This document shows positions 44,977 to 55,290 of a DNA stretch of 64,000 nt, piece after piece. Position 1 is the stretch's first letter; each line of letters begins with the position of its first letter. Location of the stretch: NCBI RefSeq assembly GCF_014202495.1, contig NZ_JACHHA010000001.1, forward strand, positions 232,005-296,004. The letters run 5' to 3'. This DNA comes from Cerasibacillus quisquiliarum. GTDB lineage: Bacteria > Bacillota > Bacilli > Bacillales > Amphibacillaceae. A program made the position numbers and the translations under genes. Below the pieces are notes generated by a model. The model was given only the letters and a program-made list of their open reading frames with translations, searched no databases and was not told the origin of the DNA.

Positions 44977-46347
44977 ATGAAAGCTCAGATTATTTTGGAA
45001 ACGGATGAACGTGTTTATAAGCGACCAGTTTTAAAAGATTATGTTACGAATCAATCAGGAGATTATGTGTTATTAACACTTCCTGAAGGTGTCTTCGTTG
45101 TTTTAAAAGCAGTCGATGAAAAGAAAAAAACGACAGAACATGTTCGTATGACGGCTGGTTCAATTGCGCGTGATCTCGGTAAAAAGAAGATAACTGAAGC
45201 AGTTATTGAGCAATCTGTATTAAGTGAATATATTAATATAGCAGATGAACAAGTGGTTATTGCTTTTGTAGAGGGGTGGCACTTAGGAAATTATTCATTC
45301 AATACATATCAATCTAAAAAAGATATCGTCAAACCGACTTTATCTGTTAACGGTAGTAGCCATGAAGTTGTTGAAGTGGGAGAGATTCGTGCTGACGCGA
45401 CTTCGTTTGCCCGAGATTTAATGAATGAATTATCAAATGTGTTAAATCCAGAAACATTTCCAACGCGACTACAAGAGGAATTTAAAGATACAGCCGTTGA
45501 GGTGACAGTATTTGATAAATCTGAACTTGAAAAACGTGAAATGAATGGTGTCTTAACGGTTGGACAAGGTAGTCAATATGAACCGCGCTTTGTTGAATTA
45601 AAGTATTGTAATGATTCATCCAAACCGTTAGTAGCCCTTGTTGGAAAAGGTGTGACATTTGATACGGGTGGAATTAGTTTGAAAGGCTCACGAAATCTTA
45701 GTGATATGCGGATGGATATGGGTGGGGCAGCTGCAGTTTCTGGAGCGTTGAAGTTGCTTGCTAAATCAGAAGCCAAAGTTAATGTCGTTGGTCTTATTCC
45801 AATGGTTGAAAATAATATTGATCAGTCATCCGTCTTACCAGGTGAAGTCATTAAATATAAAAATGGCAAAACTGTGCAAATCGGTAATACCGATGCAGAA
45901 GGCCGTCTCATTTTAGCAGATGGTTTAATCCGTGCAGGTGAATTAGAGGCCGATTATGTCGTTGATATCGCAACATTAACAGGTGCCATTTGGGCAGCAT
46001 TAGGTTCAAAAATGGCAGGTGTATTTGGTGAACACGAATTACAAGTCATGTTGAAAGAGCTAGGTGATGAAAACGGTGATTTCAACTGGCCAATGCCACT
46101 CGTCGATGCTTATGAAAGCTATTTGAAAAGCGATTATGCCGATATTTGTAATATTAGTAACAAAGGTGAAGCTGGTTCGATTACTGCAGCATTATTTTTA
46201 CGTCATTTCGTACCAGAAAATACAAAATGGGCCCATGTTGATATCGCTGGGGTTATGGAAAGCACAGAAAAAGGCTATTATGGAAATTCTGCTACAGGAT
46301 TTGGCACACGTCTATTAGCAGACTTTACTGTTCGTGTGTCTCAGTAG
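44977..46347 (+). CDS. M17 family leucyl aminopeptidase
   Basis: A 456-residue two-zinc aminopeptidase. The catalytic domain shows GKGVTFDTGGISLKG (metal Lys and Asp), DMRMDMGGAAAVSG and the M17 signature NTDAEGRL at about residues 306-313. The N-terminal macro-like domain is shorter and divergent compared with E. coli PepA. GGGGAGGAG precedes the ATG at 44977. It is monocistronic with a terminator. It probably takes part in peptide turnover in the cytoplasm. Confidence 0.94.
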   Translation: MKAQIILETDERVYKRPVLKDYVTNQSGDYVLLTLPEGVFVVLKAVDEKKKTTEHVRMTAGSIARDLGKKKITEAVIEQSVLSEYINIADEQVVIAFVEGWHLGNYSFNTYQSKKDIVKPTLSVNGSSHEVVEVGEIRADATSFARDLMNELSNVLNPETFPTRLQEEFKDTAVEVTVFDKSELEKREMNGVLTVGQGSQYEPRFVELKYCNDSSKPLVALVGKGVTFDTGGISLKGSRNLSDMRMDMGGAAAVSGALKLLAKSEAKVNVVGLIPMVENNIDQSSVLPGEVIKYKNGKTVQIGNTDAEGRLILADGLIRAGELEADYVVDIATLTGAIWAALGSKMAGVFGEHELQVMLKELGDENGDFNWPMPLVDAYESYLKSDYADICNISNKGEAGSITAALFLRHFVPENTKWAHVDIAGVMESTEKGYYGNSATGFGTRLLADFTVRVSQ

Positions 46348-46372
46348 TAATTAAAGAGCATATAAATTAAGA

Positions 46373-46413
46373 AGACCGAGGCCAATTATAACTGGTTTCG
46401 GTCTACTTTTTTA
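46373..46413 (+). terminator. Intrinsic terminator after the aminopeptidase gene
   Basis: AGACCGAGGCCA faces TGGTTTCGGTCT around an 8-base loop (two mismatches), followed by ACTTTTTTAA. Confidence 0.85.
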
Positions 46414-46544
46414 ATCTTATGTAGTGATTTATTGGATCTGTATTCTGTAACGAGTAGGGATCTATCTATTGCAATTCAGGTAAAGAAATGAAAACAATGG
46501 TAACATTTCATGCTCATACTTAGTCGTTCATGCTGGAATTCATT

Positions 46545-47399
46545 CTACTCTAGTATCTTTTGAATTGCATAGGCTACACCATTTTCATTATTTCTTTTAG
46601 TAATAAAATCACAATGAGCTTTAATCTCGTCATTGGCATTTTCCATAGCGACACTATACCCAGCAATTTTTAGCATGGAAAGATCGTTATAATTATCGCC
46701 AATCGCCATGACGTCTTGCATATCAATACCTTTAGATTCAGCAAATGCTTTTAATGTGCTACCTTTCTGTGCTTCTCGATGATTAAATTCAAGATTGACA
46801 CTGGCAGATGCAGTAATGGTTAATGAATCAATATGTTGTAGTTCATCTTTTACTTGAGCTAATTTTGTATCATCTGGTGAAAAGGCAAGTAGTTTGTAAA
46901 TAACAAAATCAGGTTGTTCAAGAATCGATTCATAGTCCGTAGTAAATTGAACATTTTCTACAATAAAGCGCTCTTCAATGCGTTCTTTAATTTCTGTAGT
47001 TGAAATGTCTGGGTTTGACGTTTTAACGATGTCAATGATGACTTGTGTGAAATATTCGCGACTCGTTGAAAAGACACCTTTATTTGTGAAAACTTCAAAG
47101 TAAATATCATTTTCCTGACAGTTCTTTGCAATTTGCCGTGCGACATCTTTATCAAGTGGGATATGATTGATCATTTCATGTTTCTCTGAAAAAATCACTG
47201 CACCATTTAACGTAATCATTGGCAAATGGAGATCAACAGCTTCTAGTTCTTTAACTGCAGCTTCATATGCTCTTCCAGTTGCCACCACGACCTCAATACC
47301 AGCATCTAATGCTTGATGAATCGCTTGAGCATTTTCCTTACTTACTTCACCACGTTCATTTAATAACGTTCCATCTAAATCTGTAGCAATTAGTTTCAT
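46545..47399 (-). CDS. Cof-type HAD family hydrolase
   Basis: A 284-residue sugar-phosphate-phosphatase-like HAD protein. Motif I ATDLDGTLLN is at residues 5-14, motif II VVATGRAYE at about 39, the lysine of motif III in the GSTLKAFAES region, and motif IV GDNYNDLSML at about 237. The C2 cap between is typical of the Cof/YidA group. Substrates in this group are broad (sugar phosphates, FMN, PLP). ATG 47399 has GGAG upstream. It is monocistronic. Confidence 0.93.
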   Translation of the reverse strand: MKLIATDLDGTLLNERGEVSKENAQAIHQALDAGIEVVVATGRAYEAAVKELEAVDLHLPMITLNGAVIFSEKHEMINHIPLDKDVARQIAKNCQENDIYFEVFTNKGVFSTSREYFTQVIIDIVKTSNPDISTTEIKERIEERFIVENVQFTTDYESILEQPDFVIYKLLAFSPDDTKLAQVKDELQHIDSLTITASASVNLEFNHREAQKGSTLKAFAESKGIDMQDVMAIGDNYNDLSMLKIAGYSVAMENANDEIKAHCDFITKRNNENGVAYAIQKILE

Positions 47400-47570
47400 A
47401 TTTTTCTCTCCTATAAAACAATCCTGTGAAAATGGTATAGTTAAACTGTAACATGTTGAGTGATAAGAGTCACATATTTTAGATCCTTAATGATTCTTCA
47501 GTTAAGCCGAATATAATAATGTAGGTATTACATACAAAAACGGTTAATTGATTAAGAAAGCAGGGAAAAA

Positions 47571-49415
47571 ATGTATACAGATATGCTGATAACCTTTTCT
47601 GTTTTAGGATTGGCTACTGGTTTATTTATTCATGGAAAAATACGCTCAGATCTAGTTGCTATTGGAGCCTTACTTATTCTTGTCATAACAGATATTATTA
47701 CACCAACTGAAGCGTTAGCTGGCTTTTCAAACTCTGTCGTCGTTATGATTGCAGGTTTATTTATTGTTGGAGCAGGTATTTTTAATACTGGACTAGCTAA
47801 AATGATGGGCAATCAATTATTAAAATTTGGTAGAAAAGATGAAGGGCGTTTACTTGTCATTATCATGGTAACAGTCGGTGTTTTCAGTGCTTTTATGAGT
47901 AATACTGGAACAGTTGCTGTGTTACTTCCGGTAGTTATGAGTATGGCAGTAAGTTTAAAGACTAGCCCAGCCAAATTTCTAATTCCACTCGCTTTTGCTA
48001 GCAGTTTAGGTGGTGTTTTAACGATGATTGGAACGCCACCTAACCTTGTCGTCAACGATTTATTAAAAGAACATGGTTATGAACCGCTTCATTTCTTTGG
48101 TTTTACACCAATTGGTCTTGTCGCTTTTATAACAGGTATTATATTTATGGCATGGATTGGTAAACGGATGTTACCGAATCATGAGCATATACAACAGCAT
48201 CGTTATGATGAGCATACAGGGCAAGAACTTGTTGGTATTTATAATATCAACCATTTACTCTATTTAATCGAGGTGCCAAATACATCATCCATTATAGGAA
48301 AATCATTAATTGAGCTTGATTTAACAGGGAGATTTGATGTAACTGTTATATCCATTGAACGGAAAGAAACTGACGGATTACAACTATTCAGTAATGGGAG
48401 CCATGTTGTCGTACCGAAAACACATACAACATTTCAACCTGGAGATCGAGTCCTCGTATTCGGTCAAGCTAAGGCGTTGATTGATGCATATGATTTACAT
48501 GATCTGACAGAGCGAACGGAAGTAAAAGAGCGTTTCTTATCTCGGGAATTCGGCTTAACTGAAATATTAATTGCTCCACAATCAGAATTTAAAAATAAAA
48601 CATTGCGTGACCTCCACTTTCGTAAAAAATATCGTTGTAATGTACTTGCTATTAATCGAAGTGGACATTATATATTAAAAGATGCAGCTAAACAGCGCTT
48701 ACGCCCTGGAGATGCTTTACTTGTTTATGGTAAATGGGATGATATGGAAATATTATCAGAAATGATTCATGATGTCGTTGTTGTTGGAAATGTATCACAA
48801 AAAGCAACATCAGCCATTGCGAAGGGAAAAGCACCTATTGCTGCTGCAATTATGTTAATGATGCTTACCCTAATGACTTTTGAACGGTTGGATCCTGTTG
48901 TTTCAGTACTATTAGCGGCTTTTTTAATGATTATAACAGGCTGTGTTCGTTCGACAAATGATGCATATCGAGCGATTAATTGGGAATCTGTTCTTCTAAT
49001 TGCAGCCATGCTTCCAGTGGCGACAGCTTTAGAAAAAACAGGTGGTGTGCTTGTTGTAAGTGAGACCATCATCAATATATTAGGGGACTATGGTCCGTAT
49101 GCTGTTTTAGCAGGATTTTATGTATTAACGATGACATTAAGTCAATTTATTAGTAATACAGCAACAGCTGTTTTATTTGCACCGATTGCAATGGCGACAG
49201 CAGTGAGTCTAGGTGTAAGTCCTTATCCGTTTGTGATAGCTGTTGCGATTTCAGCAAGCATGGCCTTTATGACACCTGTTGCATCTCCAACGAATGCTCT
49301 CGTTATGAATGCAGGTGGCTATACGTTTAAAGATTTTGTCAAAATTGGTCTCGTTCTGCAACTCGTTCTAACTGTCGTAATGATCATCGCAATTCCATTT
49401 TTCTTTCCATTTTAA
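47571..49415 (+). CDS. SLC13/DASS family transporter with two TrkA-C domains
   Basis: A 614-residue membrane protein. Segments 1-6 include the first sodium/anion motif SNTGTVAVLLPVV, with SSLGGVLTMIGTPPNLVV. A cytoplasmic insert at about residues 220-405 holds two TrkA-C (RCK_C) domains, each ending FQPGDRVLVFGQ or LRPGDALLVYGK. The second half has SNTATAVLFAPIA and AFMTPVASPTN. This layout is that of bacterial sulfate or dicarboxylate permeases of the SLT/SLC13 type; the anion is not known. A GGGA-type site lies before ATG. It is monocistronic, convergent with cydC. Confidence 0.9.
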   Translation: MYTDMLITFSVLGLATGLFIHGKIRSDLVAIGALLILVITDIITPTEALAGFSNSVVVMIAGLFIVGAGIFNTGLAKMMGNQLLKFGRKDEGRLLVIIMVTVGVFSAFMSNTGTVAVLLPVVMSMAVSLKTSPAKFLIPLAFASSLGGVLTMIGTPPNLVVNDLLKEHGYEPLHFFGFTPIGLVAFITGIIFMAWIGKRMLPNHEHIQQHRYDEHTGQELVGIYNINHLLYLIEVPNTSSIIGKSLIELDLTGRFDVTVISIERKETDGLQLFSNGSHVVVPKTHTTFQPGDRVLVFGQAKALIDAYDLHDLTERTEVKERFLSREFGLTEILIAPQSEFKNKTLRDLHFRKKYRCNVLAINRSGHYILKDAAKQRLRPGDALLVYGKWDDMEILSEMIHDVVVVGNVSQKATSAIAKGKAPIAAAIMLMMLTLMTFERLDPVVSVLLAAFLMIITGCVRSTNDAYRAINWESVLLIAAMLPVATALEKTGGVLVVSETIINILGDYGPYAVLAGFYVLTMTLSQFISNTATAVLFAPIAMATAVSLGVSPYPFVIAVAISASMAFMTPVASPTNALVMNAGGYTFKDFVKIGLVLQLVLTVVMIIAIPFFFPF

Positions 49416-49420
49416 GTGAA

Positions 49421-49471
49421 AAGCACATCTTCTAGTTAACATGAGCATTTTACTAGAAGGCGTGCTTTTTT
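49421..49471. terminator. Shared terminator between the SLC13 gene and cydC
   Basis: AAGCACATCTTCTAGTTA faces TACTAGAAGGCGTGCTT, followed by T on the plus strand and TTTTCACTT on the minus. It sits directly between the two convergent stop codons. Confidence 0.88.
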
Positions 49472-49472
49472 G

Positions 49473-51185
49473 TTATCCAATGTCCATGGCATAAAGTTTT
49501 TTATAATAATCATTCGTTAATAATAACTCTGTATGGCTACCATGGATATAAATATTACCATGACGTAAAAATAGTATTTCATCCATCATATGTGCACCAG
49601 CTAAATGGTGGGTAACCCAAATAACGGTTTTATTCGTCGTAGCTTTAAAAACAGTTTCCAACAATTCCCTTTCCGTTTGCGGGTCAAGTCCGATAGTAGC
49701 TTCATCAACTAATATAATCGGTGTGTTTTGAAGAAGAACACGGGCAAAAGCAATTCGCTGTCTTTCGCCACCTGAGAATCGGTTACCTAACTCTTCAACG
49801 GATGTTTGTAATCCATTTGGTAACGAATCAATAAGTTCAGTGAGTTGTGCTTGTTCGATGACGTCTTGTATGTCTTTGTCACTTGCATGTGGGTTACCAA
49901 TTCGGATATTATTTTCAACTGTTGTATTAAACAGATGTGGTTTTTGATTTAAAACGGATACTGCTTGCGAGAGTAGTCCACTTTGCATAGGATGACCACC
50001 GATTGTGATCTTTCCATGAGTGGGTTCTAACACCCCAGCCAAAAGCTTTAATAAAGTTGATTTTCCAGTACCACTTTTACCTAAGATGGCGATTCTCTTT
50101 CCAGGAGCAATCGTTAATGAAAGGGAATCAATGATTTTTTTCTTAGTATCTGGGTATTGATAACTAACATGATCAAGAACAATCGTTGTATCTTGTGATT
50201 GAGTCCATGTGTTATTTTTTGGAAAAATAAGTGGCAGCTGGCTTTCTTCAAAACGTTTGATTCGTTCAAGTGAATCAGTGTAACTTGGTAGATGTTCAAC
50301 GGCATCAGATATCGGTGCAATCGCATCAGTAATAGACATCACCATTAAGGTAAATGCAGCTATCAATGTTGGTGTAATCGTTTGTAGCCCAGCTTGTTTA
50401 TTTGCCCAAATAATCATAAAGATGATTGCCACACCAATGATGAGTTGAATGAGTGCATTGCGAATTCTTTCCCAGCTTTGAATTTGTCGTTCTGTTTTAA
50501 GTAGCTTTGCATCGTTTTGTTTATGGGCTTGCAATAAGTCAGTTGTACGTCCACTTGCTTGCCAATCTGTTAATCCAAAAATCGCATCTGTTAATTGACT
50601 ATATAATGTTTGGCGTACTTTCTTTATCTTACGGTGATGTTTTTGCGTTAATATTAATGAAATCCACGGAATTAAAAAGACAATCACCCCGAGTAAAAAA
50701 AGCATCATAAATGCAAAAGCAACATCAAATATACCGAGTACGATAATGAAGATCGTATAAATAAAAACACCGATGACACTCGGAATAATCGAACGCAAAT
50801 AAAGGTCTTGTAAATGTTCAATATCATCCGAAAGGACGCCTAAAAGATCACCAGTTTGATAACGTGAACGTAAAAACAATGCTTGTGGCTCAACCATACG
50901 ATAAAGTCGCTTTCGCATATGAGCTAAAATACGTAAAACTAAATCATGGCTGACGAGTTTTTCTGCATAAGGAAACGCAGCTTGCCCGATACTAAAAGCT
51001 CTCACAGCAACAATTGGAACATATACGAGCATGACATTTTCAGGTTGGAGAGCAGATTTGGAAATAAGATAGCCAGACGTAAAGAGTAACATTGTTCCAG
51101 AAGCAACTCCTAATGCTCCAAGTAATATGGCAAGAAACATCCTCCCTTTATATTGTTTCATATAAGGCTTTACCCAATCTTGCAT
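49473..51185 (-). CDS. cydC: Thiol reductant ABC exporter subunit CydC
   Basis: A 570-residue half-transporter: six membrane segments (residues 1-300) and an ATPase domain. Walker A is GKSGTGKST (about 369-377), the signature FSGGERQRIAFARVLL, Walker B IILVDEAT, and the switch His in WVTHH. EKLVSHDLVLRILAHMR near residue 80 is typical of CydC. With CydD it exports glutathione or cysteine and is needed for bd oxidase assembly. It is the last gene of cydABDC; its start is 1 base after the CydD stop. In B. subtilis nomenclature the fourth gene is called cydD. Confidence 0.93.
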   Translation of the reverse strand: MQDWVKPYMKQYKGRMFLAILLGALGVASGTMLLFTSGYLISKSALQPENVMLVYVPIVAVRAFSIGQAAFPYAEKLVSHDLVLRILAHMRKRLYRMVEPQALFLRSRYQTGDLLGVLSDDIEHLQDLYLRSIIPSVIGVFIYTIFIIVLGIFDVAFAFMMLFLLGVIVFLIPWISLILTQKHHRKIKKVRQTLYSQLTDAIFGLTDWQASGRTTDLLQAHKQNDAKLLKTERQIQSWERIRNALIQLIIGVAIIFMIIWANKQAGLQTITPTLIAAFTLMVMSITDAIAPISDAVEHLPSYTDSLERIKRFEESQLPLIFPKNNTWTQSQDTTIVLDHVSYQYPDTKKKIIDSLSLTIAPGKRIAILGKSGTGKSTLLKLLAGVLEPTHGKITIGGHPMQSGLLSQAVSVLNQKPHLFNTTVENNIRIGNPHASDKDIQDVIEQAQLTELIDSLPNGLQTSVEELGNRFSGGERQRIAFARVLLQNTPIILVDEATIGLDPQTERELLETVFKATTNKTVIWVTHHLAGAHMMDEILFLRHGNIYIHGSHTELLLTNDYYKKLYAMDIG

Positions 51186-51186
51186 C

Positions 51187-52893
51187 TTAATTCACCCTCC
51201 GCGTTAATGCAGCATAATGACCGTTCATAGCAATTAATTCATCATGTGAACCTTGTTCAACTAACTTCCCATTGTTAATGACAAGGAGATGATCCATATC
51301 CTTCATCCAATGTGAACGATGTGTCGCTAAGAAAACAAGTTTATCTTTAAAAAGATGAAGCATTAATTGTTTAATTTCATATTCTGTTTCAATATCTAAA
51401 TGTGCAGTTGGTTCATCTAATAGTAAAATAGGCTTTTTACTAAGTAAGGCACGTGCCATGGCAATCCGCTGTTCTTGTCCGCCACTTAATTCACGAGCTC
51501 CTTCACCTATCTTCTCATGAATCCCATTAGGAAGCTCTTGAACAAAAGATGAAAGTCCAATTTCTTCAATTATTTTAGTTACTTGTTCATCCGTAGCTTC
51601 TGGTTCATAAAAGCGAATATTATCTGCTAGTGACATCGGAAAAATATACGGGTGTTGTGGGATATAGGCGATATGACTTAACCAATCGTCACGATTAAAT
51701 GAATGTAGTAATTCTCTGTTGACCATCATCGTGCCATTTGTCGGTTTAATAAAGCCTGAAAGAACATGGATAAGTGTAGATTTACCAGCACCACTGGCTC
51801 CAACAATCCCAATCATTCCACGATGAGAACAGGAGAAACTGACGTTATCTAATAAGACATGGTCATCTTTTTCAACACGTACTTGTTTAAGTTCAAGTGT
51901 ACTTGATGAGTCCCATTTCATTGGTCTTGTTATATGTTCTTTTTCAATAGGTTGAGATAAGATCGTATCCATTTCATCCATCGCCACTTGTCCATCTAAA
52001 GTTGCATGATAATCTTTACCGACTTGACGAATGGGTAAAAAATATTCTGGTGCTAATATAAGTATCGTTAGAGCTGGTAATAGATCTGTCGTACCATCAA
52101 TTAATCGAAAACCGAGACTAACAGCAACGAAAGCAATCGATAAACTTGTGAAAAAATCGAGTGCAAATGATGATAAAAAGGCGACACGTAAGGTGCGCAT
52201 CGTTGCTTTACGGTATTGTTCACTGACACGACCGATTTTAGCTTCATGTTTTAAGCTTTGCCCAAGATATTTTAATGTTTCTAATCCTTTTAATGAATCA
52301 ATAAAATGATTAGATAAAACACGATATGTCGCATACTGACTATCGGCCATTTTTTGAGCAGCAATGCCGAGTAAAATCATGAACACGATAACAATCGGTA
52401 CCGTTACAATTAGAATGACGGCTGACTTTTTATCAAGTGTAAAAATATATATTACAATAAGGAGGGGGACAATCATTGTACGAATGATGCGCGGAATAGC
52501 TAAAGTTAAATAATTTTTTAAGTTGTCAATTCCTTCAATCGCTAGTGTGACTAACCGCCCCGTGCCTAATCTTTGAACGAAACCGCGACCATTTTTGACA
52601 TATGTCTGAATAAGTTCAGCTCGTAATTTTTTACCGATTCGTTCGGCAAATTTTTCCGCTACATATTGTTGTAAGAGAGAAATGCAATGTTTTAATGTGA
52701 AGGCAATAAAAAAGAATAAGAAATCTGTTATAACATCAGTCAATGCCTGCCCTTTAAATAAATAGGTAATTGCCCGAGCCAAGAAAATGGCTTGGGCAAT
52801 CGTACCTATTGCTTCAAGGATAGATAGGCTTCCTAATAAAATGTATGAAATTTTACTACCAGGATAATTTGGAAGACCTTTTTGCCGTTTCAT
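51187..52893 (-). CDS. cydD: Thiol reductant ABC exporter subunit CydD
   Basis: A 568-residue half-transporter, partner of the next gene. Membrane domain residues 15-320, then Walker A GASGAGKST, signature LSGGQEQRIAMARALL and Walker B PILLLDEPTAHLD, with the switch His in LATHRS. FAERIGKKLRAELIQTYVKNGRGFVQRLGTGRLVTL near residue 80 fits CydD. Its start overlaps the cydB stop by one base (A of ATG), so translation is coupled. B. subtilis lists this third gene as cydC. Confidence 0.93.
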   Translation of the reverse strand: MKRQKGLPNYPGSKISYILLGSLSILEAIGTIAQAIFLARAITYLFKGQALTDVITDFLFFFIAFTLKHCISLLQQYVAEKFAERIGKKLRAELIQTYVKNGRGFVQRLGTGRLVTLAIEGIDNLKNYLTLAIPRIIRTMIVPLLIVIYIFTLDKKSAVILIVTVPIVIVFMILLGIAAQKMADSQYATYRVLSNHFIDSLKGLETLKYLGQSLKHEAKIGRVSEQYRKATMRTLRVAFLSSFALDFFTSLSIAFVAVSLGFRLIDGTTDLLPALTILILAPEYFLPIRQVGKDYHATLDGQVAMDEMDTILSQPIEKEHITRPMKWDSSSTLELKQVRVEKDDHVLLDNVSFSCSHRGMIGIVGASGAGKSTLIHVLSGFIKPTNGTMMVNRELLHSFNRDDWLSHIAYIPQHPYIFPMSLADNIRFYEPEATDEQVTKIIEEIGLSSFVQELPNGIHEKIGEGARELSGGQEQRIAMARALLSKKPILLLDEPTAHLDIETEYEIKQLMLHLFKDKLVFLATHRSHWMKDMDHLLVINNGKLVEQGSHDELIAMNGHYAALTRRVN

Positions 52894-53903
52894 TAGTAAG
52901 TGACATCCTTTTTCGTTACTCGTTTACGAAAGACGTAGTAACTCCATGTTTGATAAGCTAACACAAATGGTAAAAAGATAATTGTGGCAATCAGCATCGT
53001 TTTTAAAGTATAGCTACCTGATGAAGCAGTTTGAACAGTTAAGCTATACATGTCATTAATCGAACTGATCATCACACGTGGGAACATCCCGATAAAAATA
53101 CTTGCACTTAAAAATAAAATCGTCAAACTCGTCATTGTAAAAGCAAGACCATCTTTTTTCTTACGGTTAAGCATGGTGCCAAACAGTAGAGCTACCCATG
53201 TTAAGATGGGAAGAATCACCCAAAAATTCCCATGATATGTGAATATATCTGTTTTAATATACCCTACTATTGCGAAAAGTAATACGACAAATAGTGTAAT
53301 GGGTGCTAATTTATTCGCAACTTTTCGTGCACGTTCTTGTAAATCCCCTTCTGTCTTAAGGGTGAGAAATTGCAGCCCATGTTGTGTTGTGACAAGTAAG
53401 AACATAACACCACCGAGTAAGGCAAACGGGTGTAAAAACTGTAGGAATCCTCCGACCATTTCTTTATCAGCATCGATTGGCATTCCCGTCATAAAATTCG
53501 CAAGTACGACTCCCCATAAGATAGGAGGTAAAAAGCTACCGATAAAGATTCCCCAATCCCACGTATGACGCCATTTAGGATTTGTTACTTTACTTCTAAA
53601 TTCAAAGGCTACACCACGTATGATAAGAGCAAGTAACATAAGTACGAGTGGAATATAAAACCCACTAAACATTGTCGCGTACCAATGTGGAAATGCGGCA
53701 AACATCGCACCGCCTGCTGTAATGAGCCACACCTCATTTGCATCCCAAAACGGTCCAATCGTATTGATATAGACACGTTTTTCTACATCATTTTTACCTA
53801 AAAATCGAGCGACAGTGCCAACACCAAAATCAAAACCTTCCAAGATAAAGAAACCTGTAAACAAAACGGCGATTAAGATAAACCATATTTCATTAAGAGA
53901 CAA
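52893..53903 (-). CDS. cydB: Cytochrome bd ubiquinol oxidase subunit II
   Basis: A 336-residue membrane protein with eight to nine segments. SLNEIWFILIAVLFTGFFILEGFDFGVG at the N-terminus and WDANEVWLITAGGAMFAAFPHWYA (about residue 50) are CydB signatures. Start is TTG 53903, with AGGAGG 9 bases upstream; the upstream frame is cydA sequence and is excluded. The gene overlaps the cydA 3' end by 11 bases. With CydA it forms the bd quinol oxidase for low-oxygen respiration. Confidence 0.95.
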   Translation of the reverse strand: MSLNEIWFILIAVLFTGFFILEGFDFGVGTVARFLGKNDVEKRVYINTIGPFWDANEVWLITAGGAMFAAFPHWYATMFSGFYIPLVLMLLALIIRGVAFEFRSKVTNPKWRHTWDWGIFIGSFLPPILWGVVLANFMTGMPIDADKEMVGGFLQFLHPFALLGGVMFLLVTTQHGLQFLTLKTEGDLQERARKVANKLAPITLFVVLLFAIVGYIKTDIFTYHGNFWVILPILTWVALLFGTMLNRKKKDGLAFTMTSLTILFLSASIFIGMFPRVMISSINDMYSLTVQTASSGSYTLKTMLIATIIFLPFVLAYQTWSYYVFRKRVTKKDVTY

Positions 53904-55290
53904 TTTCGGTTCCCTCCTTACTAAATGGATCAGTTGTGATAGGTGCTTGCTCTTTGTCTTCTCCATTCTTTTTAATATGTTGTACGAACAGATATACTAA
54001 CACGCCACCTAAAATAGCGTAGATCGTATTAAATGAAATAAGTGAGAAGAGTACTTCGTTTGCTGTAACAGTTGGTGATACAGCGTCTTCGGTTTTCATA
54101 ATGCCAAAGACAACCCATGGTTGACGACCTAATTCCGTCATTAACCATCCAACTGTGTTTGCAATAAATGGTAATGTAATTGACCAGACCATTAATTTTA
54201 AGAAACGGGTATGTTTTTCAAGTTGGTCTTTTCTTGTTGCGAACCAACCATAAATGGCTAAAATTAACATCAATGTTCCAGAAAGCGCCATAGCACGGAA
54301 ACTCCAGAACAAAGTCTTCACTGGTGGTACATAATTTCCTGGACCATATTTTTCTTCATATTCTTTTTGTAATTCATTTATCCCTTGGACAGACCCACTA
54401 AACTTATTGTATGACAAGATACTGAGAGCATATGGGATATCGAGTTGCCAGTTGTTTTTTTGATTTTCACTATCAATACTAGCGATCAGAGTAAACGGTG
54501 CAGGATCGCCACTGTTTTCCCAGAGAGCTTCTGCTGCAGCAAGTTTCATTGGTTGTGTTTGAACTAAATGTTGTGCTTGGTTATGACCAGTTACGATAAT
54601 AAATAATGATGAAATAGCTGCTACGATAATAGATATTTTAAAGGACTTTTTAAAGATATCGATATCATGTTTTTTAGAAATCTTCCATGCACTGATGCCT
54701 GCAATAAGAAAGGCACCTGTTGCAAAAGAAGAGATGAGCACATGTGGAAACTGTACCCATAAGTGTGGATTTGATATAATTTCTTTGAAGCTAACCATTT
54801 GTGCACGTCCATCAGCAAATTCATATCCAACAGGGGACTGCATAAATGAGTTAGCTGTTAAAATCCAAAACGCGGATAAGATCGTTCCAATTGATACGAG
54901 CCAGACGGAAAGTAAGTGGACGCGTTTTGATAAACGATCCCAGCCGAATACCCACAGTCCGATGAAAGTTGATTCCATAAAAAACGCTAATAATCCCTCA
55001 ATAGCTAACGACGGGCCAAATACGTCACCTACGAATCGTGAATATGTTGACCAGTTCATACCAAATTGGAATTCTTGTAAAATACCAGTAACAACACCGA
55101 CGGCAAAGTTAATTAAAAACAACGTTCCCCAAAATTTAGTCATGCGTTTATATCTTTCGTCATCTTTAACGACATACATCGTTTGCATAATAGCGATAAT
55201 TAACGCAAGACCAATTGACATTGGAACAAAGAAATAATGGAAAATCGTCGTTGAAGCAAATTGAAGCCTTGCTAACCAGAGTGGATCCAT
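53893..55290 (-). CDS. cydA: Cytochrome bd ubiquinol oxidase subunit I
   Basis: A 465-residue membrane subunit carrying the hemes. MDPLWLARLQFASTTIFHYFFVPMSIG has the first heme-ligand His. GMNWSTYSRFVGDVFGPSLAIEGLLAFFMES is conserved with the Glu/Arg of heme b595. The quinol (Q) loop at about residues 250-320 is short, as in Bacillus. GWLMTELGRQPWVVFGIMKTEDAVSP closes it. Start ATG 55290 follows GGGGAG at 9 bases; 12 codons upstream are not used. First gene of the cyd operon, with TTCACA half sites and a near-perfect Rex operator upstream. Confidence 0.96.
   Translation of the reverse strand: MDPLWLARLQFASTTIFHYFFVPMSIGLALIIAIMQTMYVVKDDERYKRMTKFWGTLFLINFAVGVVTGILQEFQFGMNWSTYSRFVGDVFGPSLAIEGLLAFFMESTFIGLWVFGWDRLSKRVHLLSVWLVSIGTILSAFWILTANSFMQSPVGYEFADGRAQMVSFKEIISNPHLWVQFPHVLISSFATGAFLIAGISAWKISKKHDIDIFKKSFKISIIVAAISSLFIIVTGHNQAQHLVQTQPMKLAAAEALWENSGDPAPFTLIASIDSENQKNNWQLDIPYALSILSYNKFSGSVQGINELQKEYEEKYGPGNYVPPVKTLFWSFRAMALSGTLMLILAIYGWFATRKDQLEKHTRFLKLMVWSITLPFIANTVGWLMTELGRQPWVVFGIMKTEDAVSPTVTANEVLFSLISFNTIYAILGGVLVYLFVQHIKKNGEDKEQAPITTDPFSKEGTEIVS

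Noticed and set aside
53239-53568. 109-codon plus-strand frame within cydB
   Set aside because: Antisense shadow of cydB; no start context.
54695-55237. 180-codon open frame on the plus strand
   Set aside because: It is fully antisense to cydA, has no start signal, and its translation (rich in Asn, Ile, Pro, Ser) looks like the complement of a membrane protein gene.
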